Assembly: GCA_964575225.1 (NCBI GenBank)
Contig: CAZNQW010000081.1
Location: 1-15,370 of the forward strand
Direction: 5' to 3'
DNA: 15,370 nucleotides
Origin: CAZNQW01 sp964575225
GTDB lineage: Bacteria; Chloroflexota; Anaerolineae; JAAYZQ01
Shown: positions 6,254 through 12,432 of the stretch, in pieces
Layout: the number at the start of each line of letters is the position of its first letter
Numbering within the stretch: the first letter of the stretch is position 1
Program-made: the position numbers and the translations under genes
Notes under the pieces: generated by a model
The model's database searches: none
What the model was told of the DNA's origin: nothing
What the model saw: the letters and a program-made list of their open reading frames with translations, nothing else

Positions 6254-8232
6254 TCCGGACGTCGATGCCGCATCGATTCTGGGCGATAGGGTGGGCGGCT
6301 CTACTCCTCTTGTCGACTGGGATGCTATCGGCCTGCGGGTCGACGCCGGCGCCTGTATCCCAGATTACCGTGCAGCCCACTCAAGGGGCGGCGACGGCCG
6401 TTCCGGTGACTGACACAACAGCGCCTGCTCTTGCGGCGAGCCCCTCACCCGTGCCCAGCCCATCACCCACGGAGGCGCCGACGTCCACCCCAACCCCGGC
6501 CGTTCCCCCTACGCCTACACCGACTCCGACCTTGACGCCTGCTGCCTCGCTCCTGGCCTTTGAAAGCGACCGCGATGGAAACAGCGAGATCTATGTGCTG
6601 GACACGGTCACCGGTCAGGCCCTCAACCTGACCCGTCACCCGGCCGAGGATCGCGCCCCGGCCTGGCGACCCGATGGGCAGGCCCTGGCATTCGAGTCGC
6701 GCCGCGACGGCAACTGGGAGATCTATGTGCTGGATCTGGGGGATGGCTCCGTCAACCGGCTGACTCACAACCTGGCTTATGACGGCGCTCCGGCCTGGAG
6801 CCCTGACGGCGCCGAGATCGCCTTTGAAAGCTATCGCGACGGCAACCTGGAGATCTATGCTGTGGCTGTCACAGGCGAGGGTAAGGAACCCGGATTGCGC
6901 CGCATTACCGACGATGGCAGTGGCGCCTATGGCCCGGCCTGGAGCCCCGATGGCTCTCAGATCGCCTTTACGTCCTGGCGCGATAGCAACAAAGAGATCT
7001 ATCTCTCGCCGGCGATGGGGGGCGAGGCCCGGAACCTCACTCAGAACCCGGCCGACGATGAGCAGCCCGCCTGGTCGCCGGAGGGCCGATCGCTCGCCTT
7101 TGTGTCCTGGCGCGATGTGGACGTGGCAACCGGAAACCGCAACGCCGAGATTTACCGGCTGGGGTTCGACGATGGGCAGGTGGATCGTCTGACGGACAAC
7201 CCCTGGCCCGATGTGCAGCCTGCCTGGGACCAGGAGGGGCTGTTGGTGTGGTCGGCCTACGACCCTGGCGAACCGTTCGAGACTTACGATCCCTACCGGC
7301 CGGGTGAGTTCCATCTCTATCGCGCCTCGGCGGGCGCCCCGGAGGCGCTGCCCCGCGCCCCTCAAGGCCAGGATCGCTGCCCAGCGCCGGCGCCGGCGCC
7401 GGCCCGGGCCATCTCGCTGGCGGCGCTCGATCCCCTTTTGCCCGAGCCTCTCGTGCCTCCGACTCCTGATCCTGCTCTCGCGCCGGGTCACCTGGCCGAG
7501 ATTGTGGAGGTGCCGAGCGTTCTTGCCAGCTTTGCCGACCAGCCTGTTCGGGTGAATGAGCTGGTGGCGCCGTCGTTGGTGGCCTGGCAGCAGGATGTGC
7601 TTCAGGCTTCGGGGTGGGACTTTCTGAACCAGACGTTGGGTTCGTGGCGGAACATCGATCAGGTGCGGAAAAAGGCGCTCTACACCTACGACTATGGCTA
7701 TCTAAGCTGGCACAAAACGGGCCGGGCCCTGGATCTGGCCCTGGAATTCAAGGTCGATGGGGCCGATCAGATGGTCTTGACCCGCGAGGATCTGGGGTCC
7801 AACGTTTTTTGGCGGATCTATCTGCGCACCGCTCGGCAGGATGGCAGCCAAGGGGAGCCGCTCAAGGAGAACCGGTGGCGGCATTGGTGGCACATTGTGC
7901 CCGCCGAGGAACCGGAGGCCTATGCCGCCGGGGGCAAGCGATTGCCCATTCCCGGCGGTTACTATATTGACGTCACCGCCTTGGCCAAGCGTCACGGTTG
8001 GGAGCGCATTTCCTGTTATGCCATCGCGGGCGACTATCACTGGCTTACCGACAGCAATGGCACCGAATACTGGCACTACCAGCGGACCGACGGCTTGATC
8101 TGGTGGGAGGCCATGAGCCAGATCTATGAGCCGGAGGTGTTGGAAGAACATGTCGGCTGGGCAGCGAGCATGGAACACGCCCAGAGCGAGGAAATGGCCC
8201 GCAGTAAAGGGGTGCCCACCCCCGCACACTAA
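6250..8232 (+). CDS. Lipoprotein with TolB-like beta-propeller and C-terminal M15-like metallopeptidase domain
   Basis: A 660-aa exported protein. A signal peptide (about 10-28) ends in a lipobox, LSAC, with the lipidated cysteine at 29. A Thr/Pro/Ala-rich spacer runs to about 98. Six TolB/WD40-like blades (about 101-360) repeat every ~44 residues with cores such as SDRDGNSEIYVLD and PAWSPDG. A second Pro/Ala linker covers 377-412. The last part (about 415-625) has SWHKTGRALDL (486-496) and TEYWHY (605-610). His488, Asp495, Glu606 and His609 reproduce the spacing of the VanX ligands and catalytic glutamate (HxxxxxxD and ExxH), and ALAKRHGWERI between them resembles M15 enzymes. Known M15 enzymes cleave D-Ala-containing peptidoglycan peptides; the substrate here is unknown. 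It overlaps smpB by GTGA, so it is translationally coupled. The propeller call is firm, the peptidase call good but based on motifs only. Confidence 0.88.
   Translation: MIRTSMPHRFWAIGWAALLLLSTGMLSACGSTPAPVSQITVQPTQGAATAVPVTDTTAPALAASPSPVPSPSPTEAPTSTPTPAVPPTPTPTPTLTPAASLLAFESDRDGNSEIYVLDTVTGQALNLTRHPAEDRAPAWRPDGQALAFESRRDGNWEIYVLDLGDGSVNRLTHNLAYDGAPAWSPDGAEIAFESYRDGNLEIYAVAVTGEGKEPGLRRITDDGSGAYGPAWSPDGSQIAFTSWRDSNKEIYLSPAMGGEARNLTQNPADDEQPAWSPEGRSLAFVSWRDVDVATGNRNAEIYRLGFDDGQVDRLTDNPWPDVQPAWDQEGLLVWSAYDPGEPFETYDPYRPGEFHLYRASAGAPEALPRAPQGQDRCPAPAPAPARAISLAALDPLLPEPLVPPTPDPALAPGHLAEIVEVPSVLASFADQPVRVNELVAPSLVAWQQDVLQASGWDFLNQTLGSWRNIDQVRKKALYTYDYGYLSWHKTGRALDLALEFKVDGADQMVLTREDLGSNVFWRIYLRTARQDGSQGEPLKENRWRHWWHIVPAEEPEAYAAGGKRLPIPGGYYIDVTALAKRHGWERISCYAIAGDYHWLTDSNGTEYWHYQRTDGLIWWEAMSQIYEPEVLEEHVGWAASMEHAQSEEMARSKGVPTPAH
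6586..6860 (+). repeat. 132-bp periodic DNA repeats encoding propeller blades
   Basis: GAGATCTATGTGCTGGA occurs at 6586-6602 and 6718-6734, and GAGATCTATG again at 6850, exactly 132 bp (44 codons) apart. Near-identity at DNA level suggests recent blade duplication or gene conversion within the propeller. Confidence 0.6.
7384..7409 (+). repeat. Short GCGCCG-type tandem repeat encoding a Pro-Ala linker
   Basis: Tandem GCGCCG units encode PAPAPAPA between the propeller and the peptidase-like domain. Such hexamer runs keep the frame when they expand or contract, so linker length could vary between strains. Confidence 0.6.
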
Positions 8233-8276
8233 ATCAACGTCCGGTCGATCGTTTGAGTGGGTCCGATCTTGAGCGC

Positions 8277-9347
8277 CTATTCCCAGTCCAGGCCGCGCGC
8301 CTCGGCGCGCTGCCGCATCCAATCGCGATAGGTGGGTGGCGGTGCGTTCAGCTCCCCTTCGGGCCGTCGCTTCAGGCTCAGCGCGCCGGTGGGGCAGTGG
8401 GTCACACACAGCCCGCAGCCCACACAGGCGCCCGTTTCCACCTGGCACAAATCTCCTACCACGGTCAGCGCCCCAAATGAACAGCGGGCCAGGCAATCGC
8501 CGCAGCCCACGCACAAGGTCTCGTCGACCACTGCCATCCAGTCGGCGCGGGCGATGGCCGTGGGCATGCTGAATTCGGCCACGGTTCGGATTACCCCGCA
8601 GCAACAGGTGCAGCAATTGCATATATAGTAGTGCCCGTCCTGATAGTTGCCGGGCGAATGCACCAGCCCCGCTTCTTCAGCCTCGTGCAACAGGCGAAAG
8701 GCCTCTTCCTTGGAGATGGCCTTCGTGGTGGGACTGTGATCGAATGCGTTCTCCACCGGAGCAAAGCTGAGACAGTTTTCCACCGGATGATCGCAGCCTT
8801 TGCCAATCAGCTTTTGCTGCACCCGGCATATGCAGTCGCGGACCCCCCATGCCTTGGCGCTGTTGAGCAGGTCAGCAGCCCGTTCGTAGGGATAGATCTC
8901 GATGCCTGCCGGAATGGCTTCTTCGACCGGGATCACGCGATGCACCGGGGGGGACTGGCGAGCTATGCCCCCTTGGGTTTCCTGGTAGTATTGTTCGAAC
9001 AACCAGGCCAATTCCCGATCCATGCGGGGCAGTTGCTCTTCGTAAAAGCCGACCACAAAGGGCATCAGGCGAAAGGCCATCTGCCGCTCGTGACGACCCG
9101 CATAGATCAGGCCCTTGCGGGCCATGGCTTTCAGGATCGAGTAGGCGGCTGCACGCTCCATGCCTGCCCGTGCGGCAATCGCGTCAGCCGGTTCCCACGT
9201 GGGGTGCATGACCGAGGCCAAGGTCGCCTCCTCGGGTTGGAAGATCTTGGCCAAAAGCTGCAATTCTACGCCGCTCACGGTGGATGGAAAGCCATTGGGC
9301 AGGGCATCCAACACCAGGGCCAAACGCCGGTACACGTCATGGTCCAT
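8277..9347 (-). CDS. Winged-helix and 4Fe-4S cluster protein with CNCCTCCC cysteine block
   Basis: A 356-aa soluble protein of no assigned function. The N-terminal part (about 28-100) looks like a winged-helix fold (EPADAIAARAGMERAAAYSILKAMARKGLI). The middle has DCICR (171-175), GCDHP (Cys185) and ENCLSF (Cys192), then the dense block CNCCTCCC (243-250). The C-terminus is a two-cluster ferredoxin: Cys279-282-285-289 and Cys308-311-314-318, each CxxCxxCxxxC. Only the second motif is followed by the usual proline. The start is ATG 9347, six nt after AGGAGGTG; an in-frame GTG at 9356 overlaps that site and is less likely. It lies 38 nt behind the regulator gene, so the two are probably co-transcribed. 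It could be a redox-sensing regulator or an electron-transfer adaptor; the sequence does not decide between them. Confidence 0.88.
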   Translation of the reverse strand: MDHDVYRRLALVLDALPNGFPSTVSGVELQLLAKIFQPEEATLASVMHPTWEPADAIAARAGMERAAAYSILKAMARKGLIYAGRHERQMAFRLMPFVVGFYEEQLPRMDRELAWLFEQYYQETQGGIARQSPPVHRVIPVEEAIPAGIEIYPYERAADLLNSAKAWGVRDCICRVQQKLIGKGCDHPVENCLSFAPVENAFDHSPTTKAISKEEAFRLLHEAEEAGLVHSPGNYQDGHYYICNCCTCCCGVIRTVAEFSMPTAIARADWMAVVDETLCVGCGDCLARCSFGALTVVGDLCQVETGACVGCGLCVTHCPTGALSLKRRPEGELNAPPPTYRDWMRQRAEARGLDWE

Positions 9348-9353
9348 GACTTG

Positions 9354-9361
9354 CACCTCCT
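9354..9361 (-). promoter_or_regulatory. Ribosome binding site deciding the Fe-S protein start
   Basis: Minus strand AGGAGGTG, six nt before the ATG at 9347. It overlaps the alternative GTG at 9356, which argues against that start. Confidence 0.8.
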
Positions 9362-9385
9362 CTCTCCCTTTTTTATTCTGGGGGG

Positions 9386-10030
9386 TTATTTTCCAGGCTG
9401 AAGGCAGTAGCCCACGCCCCGTACGGTCTGGATCACGGCCGGGCAGCGAGACTCTTCTCCCAATTGGTTACGGAGATGGGCGATGTGGACATCGAGGGTG
9501 CGCTTGGTGTGGCCATCTTGCGATTCCCATACTTTGCGGCACAGTTCGTCTCGTGATACCACCTGTCCTGCACTGGCCATCAAAATTGCCAGGATCTGGC
9601 TGCCCAGGGGCCGAAGCTGGAGAACCGTATTGCCCATTTGCAGCCGTCGCGACTCGGTGTCGAGGGCCATATCGGCTACGCGGACCATTTTGGGCGCGTG
9701 GTTGATCAACGTCGCGTTGATCAGATCGACTAGGTCTGCTTCTCGATAGGGTGAGGTGATCTCTACGTCCACCAGATCGGGAACAGATTGTTGACTTCGG
9801 ACGATGGCCACGATCGGCATGTCAAAGCGCTGTTTGAGCCGAAAAACAGAGCGGGCTCCCCCGGTGGGGGGCAGGTCGAGGATGATCAGAGAAGGGTCGA
9901 CGTTCAGTTGAAGTGCCTGGCTGGCGCTGGGTACCCAGCGGATCAAAAACTGTTCACCGTTCGGAGCATCCCTTAGTCGGTTTACCAAGAACTGGCTTCG
10001 AGTAATCACGATCAGTACGTAAGGATCCAT
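9386..10030 (-). CDS. OmpR/PhoB-type winged-helix response regulator with degenerate receiver domain
   Basis: DNA-binding regulator, 214 aa. The C-terminal winged helix (about 118-211) is typical of the OmpR family, with RPLGSQILAILMASAGQVVSR, a recognition-helix region TLDVHIAHLRNQLG, and the wing TVRGVGYCLQP. The N-terminal receiver-like domain (3-110) keeps an aspartate at the usual place (Asp52 in LIILDLPP). It lacks the paired acidic residues after strand 1 (VLIVITRSQF instead of the usual DD), and the conserved lysine is replaced (TSPYRE instead of TKPF). Phosphorylation by a normal histidine kinase is therefore doubtful, and no kinase gene is nearby. The ATG at 10030 places the first strand right at the start; a TTG at 10042, with AAGG four nt before it, is an alternative. 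Followed by the Fe-S gene. Confidence 0.9.
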   Translation of the reverse strand: MDPYVLIVITRSQFLVNRLRDAPNGEQFLIRWVPSASQALQLNVDPSLIILDLPPTGGARSVFRLKQRFDMPIVAIVRSQQSVPDLVDVEITSPYREADLVDLINATLINHAPKMVRVADMALDTESRRLQMGNTVLQLRPLGSQILAILMASAGQVVSRDELCRKVWESQDGHTKRTLDVHIAHLRNQLGEESRCPAVIQTVRGVGYCLQPGK

Positions 10031-10085
10031 TGGGTTTACCAATCAGCCTTTGCCCTGGGCGAAAGAGACCACAACACACCCGTCT

Positions 10086-10114
10086 ATTATAATCGGAGGA
10101 AGGCGGGGTGTCAA
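10086..10114 (-). promoter_or_regulatory. Consensus sigma70 promoter for the regulator/Fe-S operon
   Basis: Minus strand: TTGACA (10114-10109), a 17-nt spacer, TATAAT (10091-10086). All 12 positions match consensus. Predicted start near 10079, about 50 nt before the ATG at 10030. Confidence 0.85.
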
Positions 10115-10158
10115 TCTACCCGCACATGCGGTGGTGATGTGAAAAATGCCACTAGGGA

Positions 10159-10185
10159 TTGTGGTTTTTTGGAACCGAACCACAA
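10159..10185. other. Perfect 8-bp inverted repeat (hairpin 1) in intergenic region
   Basis: TTGTGGTT (10159-10166) and AACCACAA (10178-10185) with an 11-nt loop. No T-run follows on either strand, so it is not a standard terminator. Confidence 0.6.
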
Positions 10186-10193
10186 GGAACAGT

Positions 10194-10231
10194 AGGAGCC
10201 CGAAAAACGCTGGCGCGGTTTTCGGGTTCCT
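10194..10231. other. 13-bp inverted repeat (hairpin 2) in intergenic region
   Basis: AGGAGCCCGAAAA (10194-10206) pairs with TTTTCGGGTTCCT (10219-10231) with a single G-T mismatch, which is a wobble pair in RNA read from the plus strand; the loop is 12 nt. An AT-rich tract to about 10256 follows. Candidate small RNA, processing signal or bidirectional transcription barrier. The whole gene-free stretch 10115-10349 holds only these hairpins and the short repeats at 10304-10336. Confidence 0.6.
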
Positions 10232-10303
10232 AAAAATCTATAAAATTAATCTTTTTGCCCCCGAAATAGATAGAATGTTTATGAATTCACTCTTTTCGTG
10301 GGT

Positions 10304-10336
10304 TGTGCCTAGCACAGGCCTGCGGAGTGTGCCTAG
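10304..10336. repeat. TGTGCCTAG direct repeat, two copies
   Basis: TGTGCCTAG occurs at 10304-10312 and 10328-10336, 24 bp apart. The first copy is also part of the palindrome TGTGC-CTA-GCACA (10304-10316). It lies just downstream of the acidic-protein gene; function unknown. Confidence 0.4.
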
Positions 10337-10349
10337 AGGCGAAGGTAAT

Positions 10350-11417
10350 TCACATCCGCACACAACCAGAGATGTGACCGGTATTGGCAATCTCACTGGC
10401 GAGATCGATCAGGGGGGTGGGCTGTTGTTCCCAACCATTGGCTGCTTTGCAGGTGAGTTCCTGGCGCTCGGGACAGTGGCGGCATTGGTTGTGTAACCAT
10501 AGTATGGCCCGGCTGAGCCTGGAATAGATCAGTGATAGGTCTTCGCCCTCTTCTTCCTCGGCGTCGCCCATCTCTTCGATGCTGCTGGATTCTGCCAGCA
10601 TGTGGGCCAACTGCCCCTGGGCAAACAATGCCTCGGCGCTGCCTGTCCCCTCTTCCGTTATCGTGGGGCTGTCGGGCAGATTCTGCCACATCTCCAACAG
10701 TTCGTCGTAGAAACTGGGATCGATTTCATGCGAGGGTACAGACAGATCCTCCCCTCGTTCGGGCCAGAGCATCATGCTCAAGGCAATCACCGCGCTGAAA
10801 CCGGCAACAGGAGGAGGAAGGGCGTCTGTCTCTAGCACATCTCTCAACGCCTCGGGAGACCACATATCCACGGGGAAGGGCAGCGTTGGCCCTCGTTGCA
10901 TTTTTGCCCAGATCTGCATCGCGGCCTGGGCCTGTTCAGGGAACTCGTTCAAGAGATCGATCACAGCCCGGGCGATCTTGACCAGCTTTGGACTGCCTAC
11001 CTTGCGGCCCGTTGGCTCCGGAGGCAGGTTGCCCTCCAGCACCATAGCCAGGAATTCCAGAGGGTCTTCCAACACCTGGCTGGGTACGCCATCAAGGCGC
11101 AGCAGATCATCGATCTTTTCAAGCACTGTCATCAGCGAAGACAGGTATGTCGTCTTGGCCAATTCCTCGACGAGTGGCCACCAAATCCGGGGTTCCACAA
11201 AGCCGAGATTATAGTCGTCGCCGTGCACCGGCAAGAAGCGATCGTCAGACAAGAAGACAGTGTTGGCCAGAAACATGGTGGCCTCGAATAGCACGAATTT
11301 ATACTCTTCGGCGTCGTCAAATTCCAACTCGTCGTCAAGCTCGTCCCATGGATCGAATTCGTCCCAATTGCCAAACTCGTCCCAACCGTCAAAAAACCCA
11401 GAATTCTGCCTTTTCAT
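10350..11417 (-). CDS. Unrecognised highly acidic protein with WDEF repeats and C-terminal cysteine cluster
   Basis: A 355-aa protein I do not recognise. The N-terminus carries a hexapeptide repeat (WDEFGN, WDEFDP, WDELDD from residue 12), then ELEFDD. The protein is strongly acidic throughout, including a run EEEEGED near 287-293. No signal peptide or clear membrane helix is seen; the body looks mostly helical. Near the C-terminus are Cys312, Cys315 (CRHC), Cys323 and Cys352, a possible metal or Fe-S site. The ATG at 11417 follows an AGAGGT site about seven nt away. It begins 24 nt after the PHP gene, so it is probably co-transcribed with it. Codon use looks like that of its neighbours, except for AT-rich flanks downstream. 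The coding call rests on length, a good ribosome binding site and sensible composition. Confidence 0.75.
   Translation of the reverse strand: MKRQNSGFFDGWDEFGNWDEFDPWDELDDELEFDDAEEYKFVLFEATMFLANTVFLSDDRFLPVHGDDYNLGFVEPRIWWPLVEELAKTTYLSSLMTVLEKIDDLLRLDGVPSQVLEDPLEFLAMVLEGNLPPEPTGRKVGSPKLVKIARAVIDLLNEFPEQAQAAMQIWAKMQRGPTLPFPVDMWSPEALRDVLETDALPPPVAGFSAVIALSMMLWPERGEDLSVPSHEIDPSFYDELLEMWQNLPDSPTITEEGTGSAEALFAQGQLAHMLAESSSIEEMGDAEEEEGEDLSLIYSRLSRAILWLHNQCRHCPERQELTCKAANGWEQQPTPLIDLASEIANTGHISGCVRM
11298..11385 (-). repeat. 18-bp tandem repeats encoding WDEF hexapeptides
   Basis: Imperfect units of 18 bp (minus strand, containing TGGGACGAGTT or TGGGACGAATT) encode the W-D-E-F/L hexapeptides at the protein's N-terminus. 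An acidic/aromatic low-complexity tail of this kind may vary in copy number. Confidence 0.55.
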
Positions 11418-11441
11418 GATCTACCTCTTTCACTCTTCCGC

Positions 11442-12281
11442 CTATGAAACATAGATGGGATTCGACCAGATCCAGCCACGCCANNNNNNNNNNNNNNNNN
11501 NNNNNNNNNNNNNNNNNNNNNNNNNNNNNNNNNNNNNNNNNNNNNNNNNNNNNNNNNNNNNNNNNNNNNNNNNNNNNNNNNNNTGCGTGTTTACGCCGCG
11601 AAACAAGTACTCGTAGGGTTGCACTTGACGACTGAGCGGCCCCAGGTGATAGGTCCCGGCATGGGCATCGGAACCGCCTAGAGCGGCGACCGGTCGTGAT
11701 TGTAGCAGCTCGTCCCATTTGGCCAACGTCTCGGAAAAAGGGCCCAAGCCGGCCAGGTCGGGAAAAAAGGCATAGAGGATAGCGCTGGCCCGGCCTTTGA
11801 TCCGTGCCTTGAACTCGGACATATAGTTCCACAGTTCGATCCCGGCATAGCCTTCCACGTCCCAATCGCGCCAGGAGATGTTGGGCTCGTGCAGAAACTC
11901 GGGCGCGTCGCGCTCATAGGGATGGGCCAGAAAGGTAAACCCACCCTGGGCCGAAACGGCATCGATGACGGCTTGGGGATCGGCGGCATGGGGAGCCACA
12001 TCCTCGCGGATCTGGAAACAGAGGAGGTGGCTGGACTGCGGTTTCCGTTTTGGGTCGTGAACCTCTTCGCCCACCAGGACCAACGTCCGCTCAATCCAAC
12101 CTTCGTGCTGGGGCAAAAACCGATTGTGGTCGGTGATGACGATAAAATCCAGGCCTGCCTCGGCGGCGATGCGCCCCACCTCCTCATGACTGGCGGCGCC
12201 ATCGGAACTGGTGGTGTGGATATGCAGGTTGCCCCGCAGACCATGGTATTGGCGTTCTCCCATTTGCACAGTGTAGGTCAT
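11442..12281 (-). CDS. PHP-domain metal-dependent phosphoesterase, interrupted by assembly gap
   Basis: PHP-family hydrolase with a multinuclear metal site. The 232 residues before the gap show HIHTTSSDG (His20, His22), ITDHN (Asp51, His52), GEEVH (Glu73, His75), SHLLC (His85), AHPYE (His120) and SDAH (Asp205, His207), together a complete set of likely metal ligands. Beyond the 100-N gap the minus strand reads WRGWIWSNPIYVS then a stop; an SNPIY-like ending is common in this family, so the true C-terminus is on the far side. The missing part is probably longer than 100 bp, since homologues of this layout usually have a longer C-terminal half. The ATG at 12281 fits GAGGAG eight nt upstream better than the ATG at 12287. 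Substrate unknown. Followed 24 nt later by the acidic gene. Confidence 0.88.
   Translation of the reverse strand: MTYTVQMGERQYHGLRGNLHIHTTSSDGAASHEEVGRIAAEAGLDFIVITDHNRFLPQHEGWIERTLVLVGEEVHDPKRKPQSSHLLCFQIREDVAPHAADPQAVIDAVSAQGGFTFLAHPYERDAPEFLHEPNISWRDWDVEGYAGIELWNYMSEFKARIKGRASAILYAFFPDLAGLGPFSETLAKWDELLQSRPVAALGGSDAHAGTYHLGPLSRQVQPYEYLFRGVNTXXXXXXXXXXXXXXXXXXXXXXXXXXXXXXXXXXWRGWIWSNPIYVS
11484..11583. other. Assembly gap of exactly 100 Ns
   Basis: One hundred consecutive Ns, the conventional placeholder for a scaffold gap of unknown length. It falls inside the PHP gene; true length and reading frame across it are unknown. Confidence 0.98.
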
Positions 12282-12308
12282 CGTCATCTCTCCTCGGTTG
12301 CGGTTTTT

Positions 12309-12337
12309 ATTATAGCACAGCCCTGCTTTGAGCACAA
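12309..12337 (-). promoter_or_regulatory. Probable sigma70 promoter for the PHP gene
   Basis: Minus strand: TTGTGC (12337-12332), a 17-nt spacer, TATAAT (12314-12309). The -10 is perfect, the -35 weak. Predicted start about 20 nt before the ATG at 12281. Confidence 0.5.
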
Positions 12338-12355
12338 CGCCGATGGGTCCAATAT

Positions 12356-12383
12356 TTGCCTTTTCGCGCATTTGCCTTACAAT
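12356..12383 (+). promoter_or_regulatory. Probable sigma70 promoter for the hydrolase cluster
   Basis: TTGCCT (12356-12361), a 16-nt spacer, TACAAT (12378-12383). Predicted start near 12390, about 43 nt before the ATG at 12433. Divergent from the PHP promoter. Confidence 0.45.
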
Positions 12384-12432
12384 GGCCAGGGGCAGAAATC
12401 GCCACCTGCTCCGAAGGGGTTGGGATAGGGCA

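Noticed and set aside
6463..7491. 342-codon open frame on the minus strand
   Set aside because: Arg/Gly-rich shadow of the propeller lipoprotein; long antisense frames are expected in GC-rich genes.
8295..8310. GCGCGC-CTCG-GCGCGC hairpin as terminator of the plus-strand cluster
   Set aside because: It lies inside the Fe-S gene's last codons and has no T-run; the short 8233-8276 gap shows no convincing terminator either.
7702..8622. 306-codon open frame on the minus strand
   Set aside because: Overlaps the ends of both the lipoprotein and the Fe-S protein in the wrong frame, with no motif.
10146..10496. Possible small plus-strand gene (116 codons) over the intergenic hairpins
   Set aside because: No ribosome binding site, runs across two strong stem-loops and into the antisense of the acidic gene.
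12328..12432. N-terminal extension of the alpha/beta hydrolase
   Set aside because: It would begin upstream of the predicted -35 box and encode residues unlike the family; the ATG at 12433 fits better.
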